Counted from the stretch's first letter, positions 1 through 9,046 are shown. The stretch: DNA of 64,000 bases from Thermococcus sp. MAR1 (GCF_012027305.1 NZ_SNUF01000002.1:310001-374000), one strand, 5' to 3'. Notes: a model not told the origin generated them from the sequence alone. Made by a program: numbers and translations.

Positions 1-59
1 GGTGGAAAGTGATAGACAACCTTGGAAAGGAGAGGATACTGGGGTGGGCGTATGGATGA
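1..59 (+). CDS. C-terminal end of a gene upstream of the AbiEii-like protein (partial)
   Basis: An open frame enters from the window edge (codons from base 3) and ends with residues GKERILGWAYG and TGA at 57-59. The stop overlaps the ATG at 52 of the next gene, which is typical of co-transcribed pairs. AbiEii-type toxins are usually encoded directly downstream of an AbiEi-type antitoxin, so this is probably the end of the antitoxin gene. That is inference; too little sequence is visible to assign a family. Confidence 0.5.
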   Translation, partial: WKVIDNLGKERILGWAYG

Positions 60-843
60 GGAAATGCTCCGGTATCTGGCAGCGAAGACCGGGCTGGGTC
101 TGAACTACATCGCCAAGGAGGAGCGTATTTCCTTCCTGATGAGCCAGCTGTGGGAAATCTTCGGCGAGAAGGCGATACTCAAGGGCGGCACTGCCCTCAA
201 CAGGGTTTACCTTGCAAAGATTGGAGCGGCAAGGTTTTCCGAGGACATAGACATTGACTACTTCAACGGCGACGTTGGCACAGCGGCTGAGGAGATAAAA
301 GAGGGCATGAAGCTCGTCGAGGGATTTGACATTAAGGGGCCGAGAGTTTTGCACAGAACTTTCCGCTTCGACTGCTACTATATTAACCCCCTTGGAAACA
401 GAGACCGGGTTAAAGTTGAGTTCTACCTCAGCAGGCCGCCCTACGTTGAGGCCAGAGTTGAGCTGGTCAAGTCTCCCTTTGTCAGTGAGTATCCAACCAT
501 GTTTAGGGTCTATTCCTTTGAGGACCTGCTCGCCAAGAAACTCGCTGCCCTTTACAACCGCACTGAAGGCAAGGACATCTACGACTCTTTCCATGCTTTT
601 AACATGGAGTTTGATGAGAAAAAGCTGAGAGAGTCCCTAGAGCTAACTCTTGAATTCTATCACATCGAGGATGAGTTCTGGAGAGGTTTGATTGAGAAGC
701 TCAATTACGCAAAGAAAAATGCCCGATACATCGGCAACTCCACCAACCACTTTATCCCCAAGAGCTTACGTCCAAACTGGGAAGAGATGGTAGAAAGCCT
801 GAAGCTCAGAATTGAAGAACTTGGCCAGGTGATCCCTCTGTAG
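52..843 (+). CDS. AbiEii/AbiGii-type nucleotidyltransferase (toxin family)
   Basis: A 263-residue protein of the nucleotidyltransferase superfamily found as the toxin of type IV AbiE toxin-antitoxin pairs. Seen directly: KGGTAL at about residues 44-49 followed by RFSEDIDIDY at 61-70, matching the GG-T-x-L and R-x-S-x-D-[IL]-D signature in which the aspartates bind metal. A later FEDLLAKKLAAL segment and a KDIYD motif are typical of this family. An in-frame TTG at 22 exists, but the ATG at 52 overlaps the upstream stop and is the better start. Known members transfer nucleotides to RNA targets. Whether this copy is an active toxin cannot be told. Confidence 0.85.
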   Translation: MDEEMLRYLAAKTGLGLNYIAKEERISFLMSQLWEIFGEKAILKGGTALNRVYLAKIGAARFSEDIDIDYFNGDVGTAAEEIKEGMKLVEGFDIKGPRVLHRTFRFDCYYINPLGNRDRVKVEFYLSRPPYVEARVELVKSPFVSEYPTMFRVYSFEDLLAKKLAALYNRTEGKDIYDSFHAFNMEFDEKKLRESLELTLEFYHIEDEFWRGLIEKLNYAKKNARYIGNSTNHFIPKSLRPNWEEMVESLKLRIEELGQVIPL

Positions 844-932
844 TTCGCGCCTTTTCCCAGAGAAAGGTTTATAAGCCAACTCCCTCAATGCCCACCAGTG
901 ATTAAAAACCACCTTTCTCGGAGGTGTTCGCA

Positions 933-1112
933 GTGGAAGCCAAGTTCGAGATACCCGTATGCACATCATGCGGAAAGGAGATAACCCCAAGGGAGCACGC
1001 CACTCACTTCGTCTGCCCGAACTGTGGCGAGGAGATCATCTGGCGCTGCGAATCCTGCAGGGTCTTGAGCGTCCCCTACAAGTGCCCCAAGTGCGGCTGG
1101 GAGGGGCCGTGA
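933..1112 (+). CDS. Small zinc ribbon protein
   Basis: A 59-residue protein with four CxxC pairs (CTSC, CPNC, CESC, CPKC), enough to build two zinc ribbons. This matches small archaeal zinc-finger proteins usually found beside translation genes. The start is a GTG at 933 six bases after a GGAGGTG ribosome site at 920-926; another GTG at 924 lies inside that site and is rejected. A TATA box (TTTATAAG, 868-875) lies upstream. The gene is followed after 19 bases by the aEF-1beta gene, so the two are probably co-transcribed and the protein may act in translation. Its biochemical role is unknown to me. Confidence 0.85.
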   Translation: MEAKFEIPVCTSCGKEITPREHATHFVCPNCGEEIIWRCESCRVLSVPYKCPKCGWEGP

Positions 1113-1131
1113 AGTTTAGGAGGTGAAAAAG

Positions 1132-1407
1132 ATGGCTGACTTCAACCTTGTTGGCGTTATAAAGGTCATGCCGACCGACCCGGAGGTCAACCTCGACGAG
1201 CTTGAGGAGAAGCTGAAGGCCGTCATCCCCGAGAAGTTCGGCCTCGCCAAGGTCGAGCGCGAGCCTATCGCTTTTGGCCTCGTCGCCCTCAAGTTCTACG
1301 TCCTCGGTAGGGACGAGGAGGGTTACTCCTACGACGAGGTTGCCGAGCTCTTCAGGCAGGTCGAGAACGTCGAGAGCGCGGAAGTTGAGACCGTTTCGAG
1401 GATCTGA
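1132..1407 (+). CDS. ef1b: Translation elongation factor 1-beta (aEF-1beta)
   Basis: A 91-residue protein beginning MADFNLVGVIKVMP, the compact archaeal form of the guanine-nucleotide exchange factor for aEF-1alpha. It corresponds to the C-terminal exchange domain of eukaryotic eEF1B, with the conserved stretch around IAFGLVALKFYVLG. The start at 1132 is preceded by AGGAGGTG at 1118-1125. The length is normal for Thermococcales. It acts in the cytoplasm to recycle the tRNA-delivering elongation factor. Confidence 0.95.
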   Translation: MADFNLVGVIKVMPTDPEVNLDELEEKLKAVIPEKFGLAKVEREPIAFGLVALKFYVLGRDEEGYSYDEVAELFRQVENVESAEVETVSRI

Positions 1408-1520
1408 ATCCTCATTCCTTTTTCTCTATCCGAACCGCATCCTATTTTGGGCGCCTTCAAAAACGCAGAAACCACAATGTTTTTAGTTTTTTAAAAATTT
1501 TTAAAAATGATTAAGTTTTG

Positions 1521-1797
1521 ATGGAGATCGTCCTACCTGAACATGCAAAAGAAAGGCTTAAAGAACGGAAAATTGACCTCAAAGAAGTGGAGGCGGTCAT
1601 TAATTTGCCCATTCTATGATCTGCGCTCGGGCCATTTCATTGCAGTTGGCATGAGGAACATTCCAGGACACTGGCTGATAATAGCCTACGACAAAAGAGA
1701 GGATACTGTTGAAGTTATAACCGTTATAGACACCAGTAAGGGCCTCAATAAAATCATTGAAAGAAGATTATCATCTCGGAGGTGGGTAAAGTTATGA
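1521..1797 (+). pseudogene. DUF4258-type toxin-like protein, interrupted by a frameshift
   Basis: The ATG at 1521 opens a frame starting MEIVLPEHAKERLKERKID, the typical DUF4258 N terminus, but it stops at 1617-1619 after NLPIL. The rest of the family (YDLRSGHFIAVG, then PGHWLIIAYDKRED and VITVID) continues in another frame to a TGA at 1795-1797. Restoring one TA pair in ctatgat, or removing one base, joins the halves into a protein of about 91-92 residues. The gene overlaps the DUF2283 gene by ATGA, and DUF4258/DUF2283 is a recurrent pair thought to be toxin and antitoxin. It is either a recent pseudogene, a sequencing error or recoded. The second half alone has no good ribosome site. Confidence 0.75.
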
Positions 1798-2018
1798 AAG
1801 TGAGATACGATCCAAAGGCTGACATCCTCTACATCCTCATTAGGGAGGGCCCCGTGGCCGATACCGACGAGGTTGATGAAGATGTGTGGTTTGAGTACGA
1901 CGAGAATGGAAACGTCGTCGGAATCGAAATATGGGACGCTGGAGAGAACGTCATCAGGAAAAGTCTTCTTGAGATAGAGCGCTACACAAAGGGATTAGAG
2001 GAAGAAATAAAGGCTTAG
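1794..2018 (+). CDS. DUF2283 protein, partner of the broken DUF4258 gene
   Basis: A 74-residue protein with the DUF2283 pattern: MKVRYDPKADILYI, then a two-strand hairpin ending in VGIEIWDA. This family is commonly paired with DUF4258 proteins and is regarded as the antitoxin. The start ATG at 1794 overlaps the preceding TGA and has GGAGGTG at 1778-1784 nine bases upstream. The stop overlaps the stop of the convergent TPR gene by three bases. If the partner is dead, this copy may be an orphan that protects against related toxins elsewhere in the genome. That is inference. Confidence 0.8.
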   Translation: MKVRYDPKADILYILIREGPVADTDEVDEDVWFEYDENGNVVGIEIWDAGENVIRKSLLEIERYTKGLEEEIKA

Positions 2019-3040
2019 AGCCCTAAGCTCAAGCTCAGCTTTGGCCTCTTCCACTCGTCGAGAATCGAGCGAAGCTCCTCGTTCTCCACCTTGGAGTATA
2101 GTTCCTCAAAGCGCTCCTTTGCCCCATCTTCCCCAGCCTTCCAGCGCGCCAATTCTCCTATGGCCCTGAAGAAGTACGCAGTATCATCCTCAAAGAGCTC
2201 CGCAAAGGACTCCATACTCTCAGCAACAACGCCGTAGGAGCCCTCGTTGAACAGTCCCTCGATGAAGTCAACCAGTGTGTCAAAGACGAGGCCAAAAATA
2301 TCGTCGCTTACATTGATGGCCTTGACGAGGGCATCCCGTAGAGCTCTGAAGGCCTTCTCGTAGTCCCCCCTGCCCGCGAATATCTCCGCCTCCACCAGCC
2401 TGGCGTTTATCTCGATCTCGTCCTCCCTCGGGTTCCTGAGAACCTCCTTTATAAGCCCCTTGGCCGTATCGTAGTCCCCGAGCTCGTAGTGGAAGTGCGC
2501 CAGGTCAAGCAGGCTTATCATGTGGTTCTTTTTATCATCGAGCCTTTCGAAAATCTCTCTCGCGCGCTCCATCAGCTCTATCGCCTTCCCTGTCTCGCCG
2601 AGTTCGTCGTAGTTCACAGCCATGTTCGCCAGCGTAAGTGCTATTTCCCTCTCGTTCTTCAGGACTTCCTCTTCAAGCTTGAGCAGCTCCTCGTAGGTCT
2701 CTATTGCCTTCTCTGGCATGCCGAAGTGCTCGTAGGCGTCGGCCAGGTAGTAGAGAGCAGTCGCGTACTCCTCCGGATCTTTCTTTTTCCTCTCGGCCAC
2801 CCTCCTGTAGAACTCGATTCCGACCTCGGCGTCATCGAGGTGAGCGTAGACGTGGGCTATCTCATGCGCTAAATCGTATGGGTCCTCGCACTCGATGGCG
2901 ACTTCCTCAAGCTTCTTCAGCTCCTCCCTCAGCGTCTCCTCATCTTCGATGGTCTCGATGTAATCGTCAAAGAGCTCCAGCAGTTTCTCACAGTTCTTCT
3001 CGGCCAGGGCATTCTCCCATTCGACTTTAACGTTGGCCAT
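2015..3040 (-). CDS. Tetratricopeptide repeat (TPR) protein
   Basis: A 341-residue, acidic, almost wholly helical protein. TPR-type helix pairs are visible in series, for example the block with ALYYLADAYEHFGMPEKAIE and the next with LTLANMAVNYDELGETGKAI, each with the G/A-Y-A spacing of TPR motifs. There is no signal peptide or membrane segment, so it is likely a cytosolic scaffold or adaptor. A GGTGATGAG ribosome site precedes the ATG at 3040. It is transcribed divergently from the thermosome gene. The binding partner is unknown. Confidence 0.85.
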   Translation of the reverse strand: MANVKVEWENALAEKNCEKLLELFDDYIETIEDEETLREELKKLEEVAIECEDPYDLAHEIAHVYAHLDDAEVGIEFYRRVAERKKKDPEEYATALYYLADAYEHFGMPEKAIETYEELLKLEEEVLKNEREIALTLANMAVNYDELGETGKAIELMERAREIFERLDDKKNHMISLLDLAHFHYELGDYDTAKGLIKEVLRNPREDEIEINARLVEAEIFAGRGDYEKAFRALRDALVKAINVSDDIFGLVFDTLVDFIEGLFNEGSYGVVAESMESFAELFEDDTAYFFRAIGELARWKAGEDGAKERFEELYSKVENEELRSILDEWKRPKLSLSLGL

Positions 3041-3100
3041 TTCTCATCACCGGACTTCGGTCGGCCGAACGGGTTAAAAAGGTATGGTGGCAACTGACCG

Positions 3101-3116
3101 AAAAACTTATAAATAG
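3101..3116 (+). promoter_or_regulatory. Thermosome promoter (BRE and TATA box)
   Basis: The stretch ccgaaaaacttataaatag contains a purine-rich BRE-like sequence and a strong TATA box (CTTATAAAT, 3106-3114), 88 bases before the thermosome ATG. A leader of about 60 bases with a GGAGGTGA ribosome site follows. Thermococcales heat-shock promoters are bound by the repressor Phr near the start site. I looked for its described TTTA/TGGTAA/AAAA pattern here and could not confirm it. Confidence 0.7.
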
Positions 3117-3201
3117 TCCAAAGGAACCATAAACCGGAAACACTAATTGTAACTAAAAGTCCTCCGTCGAAGAAAATAAAAACGGACGGAGGTGAGCGGA
3201 G

Positions 3202-4839
3202 ATGGCCCAGCTCGCAGGACAGCCGGTTGTTATTCTGCCTGAGGGGACCCAGAGGTACGTTGGTAGGGACGCCCAGAGGCTCAACATTCTCGCCGCGAGG
3301 ATCATAGCCGAGACGGTCAGGACGACCCTCGGCCCGAAGGGAATGGATAAAATGCTCGTCGACAGCCTCGGTGACATCGTCATCACCAACGATGGTGCAA
3401 CGATTCTCGACGAGATGGACATCCAGCACCCCGCTGCCAAGATGATGGTTGAGGTTGCGAAGACCCAGGACAAGGAGGCTGGCGATGGAACCACTACCGC
3501 CGTCGTCATTGCTGGCGAGCTTCTCAGGAAGGCTGAGGAGCTCCTCGACCAGAACATCCACCCGAGCATAGTTATCAAGGGTTACGCCCTCGCTGCCGAG
3601 AAGGCCCAGGAAATACTCGACGAGATAGCCAAGGACGTTGACGTTGAGGACGTCGAGATGCTCAAGAAGGCCGCCGTTACCGCCATCACCGGGAAGGCCG
3701 CCGAGGAGGAGCGCGAGTACCTCGCCAACATCGCCGTTGAGGCCGTCAAGCAGGTCGCCGAGAAGGTCGACGGAACCTACAAGGTTGACCTTGACAACAT
3801 CAAGTTCGAGAAGAAGGAGGGCGGTAGCGTCAAGGACACCAGGCTCATCAAGGGTGTCGTCATCGACAAGGAGGTCGTTCACCCGGGAATGCCGAAGAGG
3901 GTTGAGGGAGCTAAGATCGCCCTCATAAACGAGGCCCTTGAGGTCAAGGAGACCGAGACCGACGCCGAGATCAGGATCACCAGCCCGGAGCAGCTCCAGG
4001 CCTTCCTTGAGCAGGAGGAGAAGATGCTCCGCGAGATGGTCGAGAAGATCAAGGAGGTTGGAGCGAACGTCGTCTTCGTCCAGAAGGGAATTGACGACCT
4101 CGCCCAGCACTACCTGGCCAAGTACGGCATTCTCGCCGTTAGGAGGGTCAAGAAGAGCGACATGGAGAAGCTCGCCAAGGCCACCGGCGCCAAGATCGTC
4201 ACCAACGTCCGCGACCTCACCAGCGAGGACCTCGGTGAGGCCGAACTCGTCGAGCAGAGGAAGGTTGCCGGCGAGAACATGATCTTCGTTGAGGGCTGCA
4301 AGAACCCGAAGGCCGTCACCATACTCATCAGGGGTGGTACCGAGCACGTCGTCGATGAGGTTGAGCGCGCCCTTGAGGATGCCGTCAAGGTCGTCAAGGA
4401 CATCGTCGAGGACGGCAAGATACTCGCCGCCGGCGGTGCCCCGGAGATCGAGCTGGCAATAAGGCTCGACGAGTTCGCCAAGGAGGTCGGCGGTAAGGAG
4501 CAGCTCGCCATTGAGGCCTTCGCCGAGGCCCTCAAGGTCATACCGAGGACCCTCGCCGAGAACGCCGGTCTCGACCCGATCGAGACCCTCGTGAAGGTCA
4601 TCGCCGCCCACAAGGAGAAGGGACCGACCATCGGCGTTGACGTCTTCGAGGGCGAGCCGGCCGACATGATGGAGCGCGGCGTCATCGCCCCGGTCAGGGT
4701 CACCAAGCAGGCCATCAAGAGCGCCAGCGAGGCTGCCATAATGATCCTCAGGATCGACGACGTCATCGCCGCCAGCAAGCTCGAGAAGGACAAGGAGGGC
4801 AAGGGCGGCAACGAGGACTTCGGAAGCGACCTCGACTGA
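3202..4839 (+). CDS. thsB: Thermosome subunit (group II chaperonin)
   Basis: A 545-residue subunit of the double-ring, ATP-driven protein-folding chaperonin. The ATP-binding motifs [11 protein letters not shown] (41-51) and GDGTTT (94-99) are intact, and the length is standard. The C terminus ends [11 protein letters not shown] rather than in a GGM-repeat tail. As I recall, that is typical of the heat-inducible type of the two Thermococcus subunits, hence the symbol; the alpha/beta choice is tentative. Codon use is strongly biased (GAG, AAG, ATC, CTC), as expected of a highly expressed gene. It stands alone with its own promoter. Confidence 0.97.
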   Translation: MAQLAGQPVVILPEGTQRYVGRDAQRLNILAARIIAETVRTTLGPKGMDKMLVDSLGDIVITNDGATILDEMDIQHPAAKMMVEVAKTQDKEAGDGTTTAVVIAGELLRKAEELLDQNIHPSIVIKGYALAAEKAQEILDEIAKDVDVEDVEMLKKAAVTAITGKAAEEEREYLANIAVEAVKQVAEKVDGTYKVDLDNIKFEKKEGGSVKDTRLIKGVVIDKEVVHPGMPKRVEGAKIALINEALEVKETETDAEIRITSPEQLQAFLEQEEKMLREMVEKIKEVGANVVFVQKGIDDLAQHYLAKYGILAVRRVKKSDMEKLAKATGAKIVTNVRDLTSEDLGEAELVEQRKVAGENMIFVEGCKNPKAVTILIRGGTEHVVDEVERALEDAVKVVKDIVEDGKILAAGGAPEIELAIRLDEFAKEVGGKEQLAIEAFAEALKVIPRTLAENAGLDPIETLVKVIAAHKEKGPTIGVDVFEGEPADMMERGVIAPVRVTKQAIKSASEAAIMILRIDDVIAASKLEKDKEGKGGNEDFGSDLD

Positions 4840-4910
4840 GGGTCTTTAACCTCTTCTTTCCTTTCAACACCTCCGAAAAGCATTTTTAGTCCAATGGGAA
4901 CTTTTCTTGT

Positions 4911-5780
4911 ATGTCGGCGATTGAGGCAAGAGGCCTCTCCAAATGGTACGGCTCAAAAAAGGCCCTCAGCGACGTTTCCTTCACCGTGGAAGATGGTGAA
5001 ATAGTCGGGGTAATCGGCCCCAACGGCGCAGGAAAGACGACGCTTATAAGGATTCTGAGCTGTCTTCTGAAGCCCGACTCCGGTGAAGTCAGGATTTTTG
5101 GGAAGAAGCCCTGCCAGGTAAAAGGCCTTTTCGCGCTCCTCCCCCAGGACGTTAAGGCCCACTTCTACACGCTCACCCCGAGGGACTACGTCTACCACTA
5201 CCTCCGGATGAGGGGGCTCGGGAGGGAGGAAGCCAGAAGGACTGCGGACGACGCCATGAAGCTCTTCGGAATAGACTACGCGGACGAGCCCATGTCCACC
5301 CTCTCCGGAGGCATGGTCAGGAGGGCCCTGCTGGCCATGGTACTCTCAGCCGATGCCGGGCTTTACTTCCTCGACGAACCCACCGTTGGCCTTGATGTCG
5401 AGAACAGGCTGAAGCTGTGGGATGTCATCAGGAAAAAGGCCGAGGAATCAACGATAGTCCTTACCAGCCACTACCTCAACGAGATATCGAGCGTCTGCGA
5501 CCGCGTCCTGCTCCTGAAGGACGGCAGGGTGAGAGCATTTGGGACACCGGAGAGTATAGCTGGGGAGTACCTAAGGGGGCTCCATTCAAAGGTCGTTGCC
5601 TTCGGAGATGTCACGCTTGAGGGGTTTCTGGTTAGAAATGCCGGGAGAAACACATACATCTACACCCGCTCCGGGCGTGAAGAGAAGGAGATAATGGAAG
5701 CCCTTGAAAGCGCGGGAATACCCTTCAGAAGGGAGGGGCTTACGATAGAAGATGTATTTCTGGTTGGTGACCTAAAATGA
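4911..5780 (+). CDS. ABC transporter ATP-binding protein
   Basis: A 289-residue ATPase of the ABC-2 export type. Motifs in order: Walker A GPNGAGKTT (36-44), signature LSGGM (about 129), Walker B LYFLDEP (about 148) and the switch histidine in LTSHYLNE. The C-terminal 70 residues form the extension seen in drug or antibiotic exporters of this class. The ATG overlaps nothing upstream and lacks a ribosome site; an A/T-rich element (catttttag) lies about 30 bases upstream, so translation may be leaderless. It is coupled by ATGA to the permease gene that follows. The substrate is unknown. Confidence 0.92.
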   Translation: MSAIEARGLSKWYGSKKALSDVSFTVEDGEIVGVIGPNGAGKTTLIRILSCLLKPDSGEVRIFGKKPCQVKGLFALLPQDVKAHFYTLTPRDYVYHYLRMRGLGREEARRTADDAMKLFGIDYADEPMSTLSGGMVRRALLAMVLSADAGLYFLDEPTVGLDVENRLKLWDVIRKKAEESTIVLTSHYLNEISSVCDRVLLLKDGRVRAFGTPESIAGEYLRGLHSKVVAFGDVTLEGFLVRNAGRNTYIYTRSGREEKEIMEALESAGIPFRREGLTIEDVFLVGDLK

Positions 5781-6460
5781 TGGCACTGATTGAGTACTAC
5801 GCGAGGGCCCTAACACGGGGAAGGTTCTCCCTAATCAGCTTCGCGGTTCAACCGCTCTCCTTCATCTTCATCGTCTACGTCGTGAGCGGGGGAAGGTTCC
5901 TCAATACTGCCTTGGGGGGCGCGATAGTTAGTTTCATAGTCGGGGTCGAGATAGCGGATTTGGCGATAGAGCTGGTCGGAATGAAGACGCGCTCGCGGTT
6001 CTATGACATCATCATGAGCCTTCCCGGGAGTAACTGGAGGAAGGCCCTTGGCATCTCTGTCGGAATGAGCGTTCCGGCCTTTCCCTATGTGGTTCTTTTG
6101 ACGGCGATACTCCTCTGGAGGCTCGGAGTTGGGGCTTTTCCCAGAATGCTTGGGGCGATAATTTCATTGTGGCTCTGGAGCGTAGGAGTTGGCTTCCTTT
6201 TGGGTGTTAAAGGGAAAGAGCCTGTTCAGGTGATGAGGCTCTCGAACCTTCTGGTTACTGGCCTTACGGTCTTCCCGCCGGTTTACTATCCAGTGAGCGT
6301 CCTTTCGGAGTGGCTCGCAAAGGTTCTCATTTTCTTCCCGACGGTGAGTGCCTCTCAAGTTCTGTCGGGAGCGGGTGGGAGCGCGCCCCTTATAACAACG
6401 CTCCTCTGGGGAATCCTCGGTCTGGTCTTCCTCCTCAGGTTCGCGGGGCTTGAGGGGTGA
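5777..6460 (+). CDS. ABC-2 type transporter permease
   Basis: A 227-residue integral membrane protein with about six hydrophobic segments, for example FSLISFAVQPLSFIFIVYVV and TTLLWGILGLVFLLRFAG, matching the ABC-2 permease fold. Its ATG overlaps the TGA of the ATPase gene (ATGA at 5777-5780), so the two make one exporter. A short loop with MKTRSRFYDIIMSLP resembles the coupling helix region that contacts the ATPase. Substrate unknown; multidrug, lipid or peptide export are all possible. Confidence 0.88.
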   Translation: MMALIEYYARALTRGRFSLISFAVQPLSFIFIVYVVSGGRFLNTALGGAIVSFIVGVEIADLAIELVGMKTRSRFYDIIMSLPGSNWRKALGISVGMSVPAFPYVVLLTAILLWRLGVGAFPRMLGAIISLWLWSVGVGFLLGVKGKEPVQVMRLSNLLVTGLTVFPPVYYPVSVLSEWLAKVLIFFPTVSASQVLSGAGGSAPLITTLLWGILGLVFLLRFAGLEG

Positions 6461-6578
6461 TGCTTGTTGTTCAGTTTTAGCCCCAATGATTTGTCCTCAG
6501 ATTTGTGACACAGTATTCTCATAGTCTTTAGTCCCTCAATTGTTTAATTTCCAGAATCGGACAGGTGAGGGAGTCAAA

Positions 6579-7370
6579 ATGAAATCAGGAAAAAGACTTG
6601 TGCTGGAGGCTGTAATGGCTCCTTTGATAATATGGGTCTTCATGTGGGCGTGGTTTTACATTAGTCCTCCTCACGACATTAGCCGGGAGAATTTCAACAC
6701 CTCCTGGCTGGTGGTTACGGTAGTCTCTTTTTTCATGACTCTGGTTATTGTTGTTCTCTTTGTTGGGAGACTGCTGAGAAAAGCTGGATACAGGTTTGAG
6801 TTCAGGGAGTTACCCCGGGTTTTAGATGAAGCCGACCCAAAAATCATCGGTGACTCAACGAGGGACATCTTTAACATTATGGCACTGTGGGGTGTTTTTC
6901 AGCACCGCTGTTCTTGCATTTGGGCTTAGAAAAAGGGTACTTTTTACCATTGGCGTTCATTTGGTGCTTGCATCCATTGGACTTTTGCTGATGATTTCCA
7001 TGCTGATATCGGTTTTGGGAACGGCTTTGATAATTTACGAGATTCTGACCGAAAAATGGCTTTCTCATTCCTTCAGGGAAGCCTTACTGCTCTCAATGGC
7101 CTCTGGGGCTTTTTTGTCCTTATTCGCTTGATGTCCGTGCATCCTTGGGCCTTTAACATCACAGTAATACGGCCACTTTTGAAAGTTTGTATGGATAATT
7201 ATCTGTGCAGGAACCTCCTGTTGCTCTCTGCTTTAAACTCTCTGTATGGCATTACTGGCATTTTCATTCTACCTCGGAGGAGAAGGCTTGGCCTCTTAAC
7301 CCTCCTGCTGATTGCCCTTGCTCTGATTCCTGTGCTGATAAAGGTTTTTATCCAACTGTACTCATTGTAG
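6579..7370 (+). pseudogene. Broken membrane protein gene, paralog of the next gene
   Basis: Three overlapping frames together give a protein that follows the intact neighbour at 7404-8174 from end to end. Frame one runs from the ATG at 6579 to ALWGVF, then shifts at a run of five T near 6893-6897; with four T it would read GVFSTAVLAFG, against GIFSTSLLGFH in the paralog. The second frame runs to about FREA near 7075-7090, then shifts back to end with LIKVFIQLYSL. Both halves have the same transmembrane segments as the paralog. Two compensating shifts in a tandem duplicate suggest decay of a redundant copy. Sequencing error at the T run cannot be excluded. Confidence 0.75.
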
Positions 7371-7403
7371 TTCCGATGAATCAAAAAGCCCCTGGTGGTC
7401 TTG

Positions 7404-8174
7404 ATGAGGAGGGGGAAAATTATTCTCCAGATATTCGTTTTTCCTGTGGTGATCTTCTCGATGCTGTTTGGCTTCGCCTGGGTGAAACTCGGCGTCATAA
7501 CCCGTGAATGGGTTCTTAGTACGATCCTTCTTTTTGTCCTCATGATAGCTTCAATGGTCTTCTTCCTCGCCCGCATTCTAGAGAAGCACGGGTACAGAAA
7601 GAGGGACATCAAGAGAATTGACGAGATTCTTGAGGAGCACTGGAAGGAACCGTGGGATTCAGGGTACCTAAAGTACGACGTACAGGAATGCATAGCCCAT
7701 CACCTCATTCTCTGGGGAATTTTCAGTACGTCTCTCCTGGGGTTTCACAATGTCTTCTTTGCCATAATGGCGTTCGTGGGTCTGGCTTTTCTTATGGTGG
7801 TGATGTATCCGGTCTTCGCCACGATGGTGGTGTGGATTATAGTCCTTCCGTTGTACTTTCTCAAGAGTAGAAGGGCAGATGATGGATTTGAGTTCGTCGG
7901 TAAAACGTCCCTTGCCTCAACCCTCGCGATTCCCGTTATCTGGGCCGTCTCCTCTTATGTTTCAACCAGAAACTACCCGGAAGATGTTTTGAGAATGTTC
8001 AATGCCGTGGTTAGGAACGCCGAGGGGTTTTTGATTCTCTCAGTTTTGAACACACTGTTCGGCTTTTTGGGGTTGTACCTCTCGCGCAGAGTTGGAAGGA
8101 GAATTCTTGCGATTGTCCTGCTTTCATTTGCGGTGGTCATGCTCTTCGTCGTCTGGTCATTGTTCAAACTTTAG
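7404..8174 (+). CDS. Polytopic membrane protein of unknown function
   Basis: A 256-residue protein with about six hydrophobic segments: two near the N terminus, a soluble stretch of about 50 residues with RKRDIKRIDEILEEHWKEP, then four more. I do not recognise the family. The ATG at 7404 has a GGTGG ribosome site at 7394-7398; a GTG at 7395 overlaps that site and is less likely. It is the intact member of a tandem duplication with the broken gene before it and sits downstream of an ABC-2 exporter, but no functional link is visible. Confidence 0.75.
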   Translation: MRRGKIILQIFVFPVVIFSMLFGFAWVKLGVITREWVLSTILLFVLMIASMVFFLARILEKHGYRKRDIKRIDEILEEHWKEPWDSGYLKYDVQECIAHHLILWGIFSTSLLGFHNVFFAIMAFVGLAFLMVVMYPVFATMVVWIIVLPLYFLKSRRADDGFEFVGKTSLASTLAIPVIWAVSSYVSTRNYPEDVLRMFNAVVRNAEGFLILSVLNTLFGFLGLYLSRRVGRRILAIVLLSFAVVMLFVVWSLFKL

Positions 8175-8186
8175 ATTCCATTCCGT

Positions 8187-8400
8187 ATGATGCTCCGATG
8201 GATGTTTCATTTTTTGCTTTTGATCGGGAACTGCATTGGCGTTCTTTTGTATTCTTTTGTCCACTCTTTTACTCTCTCTTCTTTCGTCTTGTTCTCGTCA
8301 TTTTGGTATGGTTGAAAATTGAATAACCCATTCCATTCTACGTTCTGGGAGCGGCTGGGTGGATATGGCTGGCTGTTGTTATTGCCACAGTAAGCCACAG
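8187..8400 (+). other. T-rich gap, possible remnant of a membrane protein gene
   Basis: The 272-base gap 8175-8446 is T-rich on this strand. It holds a 42-codon hydrophobic frame (ATG 8187, stop 8313-8315) without a clear ribosome site, and a second short hydrophobic frame (TFWERLGGYGWLLLLP) a little later. Two membrane-like fragments after a decaying tandem array suggest an older remnant, but chance is possible in T-rich DNA. No terminator or other gene is clear. Confidence 0.25.
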
Positions 8401-8446
8401 TAATATTCTGTTATTTAGGAATAGCAATGGGTAACTGAACCTTTGA

Positions 8447-9046
8447 TTATGGTCCTGCGTTTAATCTTTCAATCTCTTCCTCCAGCCTCTTCAGCTTTCC
8501 CTTAAACCTTCTCAGCTGGGAATTGGCTAGGACAACGATTCTCTCGATATAGCTCTCGCTCACCCATAACTTACCGTCCTCGCCGAGTGGAACGTCCATC
8601 CTCTCTGTCGAGCGTATCTCAACGAGGAGCTTCTTATGGCTGACGCTCTTTATGTTGGAGTACTTGAAGCCGAGGCCTATCGCGAGGTTGAGGAGCCTTA
8701 CGGCATCATCCATGGTCCTAGCTCCGATGTGGAGTATCGGACTCCTGACCAGGAACCACAGCTGGCCGAAGCGGTGCCTCCTAACCGCCTCCATTACCTC
8801 CTCAAAAGCAACCTCCCTGTGCCACTTGCCGAGCCAGACGGAATTAACTTTGTCCCCAAAGTGAGGCATCTCCATGACCGAAATCCTGCCGGAGCATGAA
8901 GAGGTGGTAAAATAGTTCTCCAGCGAGTTTATCTTCTCCAGGAGCGGGATTATATCTCTGTCCACCTTGCCCTCCTCTAAGGCCTTCCTCAGGCCCTTCA
9001 TCGCTTTAGCCTTCTGCTCGTCGAAGTTCTTCGAGTAGAGGAACAT
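8447..9046 (-). CDS. taw3: tRNA wyosine N4-methyltransferase Taw3 (TYW3 family)
   Basis: A 199-residue homolog of TYW3, which methylates N4 of the tricyclic wyosine base at position 37 of tRNA-Phe using S-adenosylmethionine. Family marks seen: SSCSGRI near residue 50, a WLGKWHREV block, and LWFLVRSPILHIGARTMDDA in the core. The C-terminal 30 residues form a charged helix. Length is normal for archaeal Taw3. Another enzyme of the same pathway, Taw1, is encoded at 50192-51193. Confidence 0.92.
   Translation of the reverse strand: MFLYSKNFDEQKAKAMKGLRKALEEGKVDRDIIPLLEKINSLENYFTTSSCSGRISVMEMPHFGDKVNSVWLGKWHREVAFEEVMEAVRRHRFGQLWFLVRSPILHIGARTMDDAVRLLNLAIGLGFKYSNIKSVSHKKLLVEIRSTERMDVPLGEDGKLWVSESYIERIVVLANSQLRRFKGKLKRLEEEIERLNAGP

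Noticed and set aside
3101-3200. Heat-shock Phr operator before the thermosome gene
   Set aside because: The leader has scattered ATAAAC and GTAAC-like bits, but I could not fit the described three-part Phr pattern at the right spacing.
2929-4611. A 560-codon open frame antisense to the TPR and thermosome genes
   Set aside because: It is a shadow of the strongly biased thermosome codons (GAG, CTC, GTC). It has low complexity, very high leucine and glycine, and no family match, while the opposite strand encodes the thermosome.
8207-8398. 63-codon minus-strand frame in the gap before taw3
   Set aside because: Low-complexity, T-rich DNA on the other strand, no ribosome site and no family pattern.
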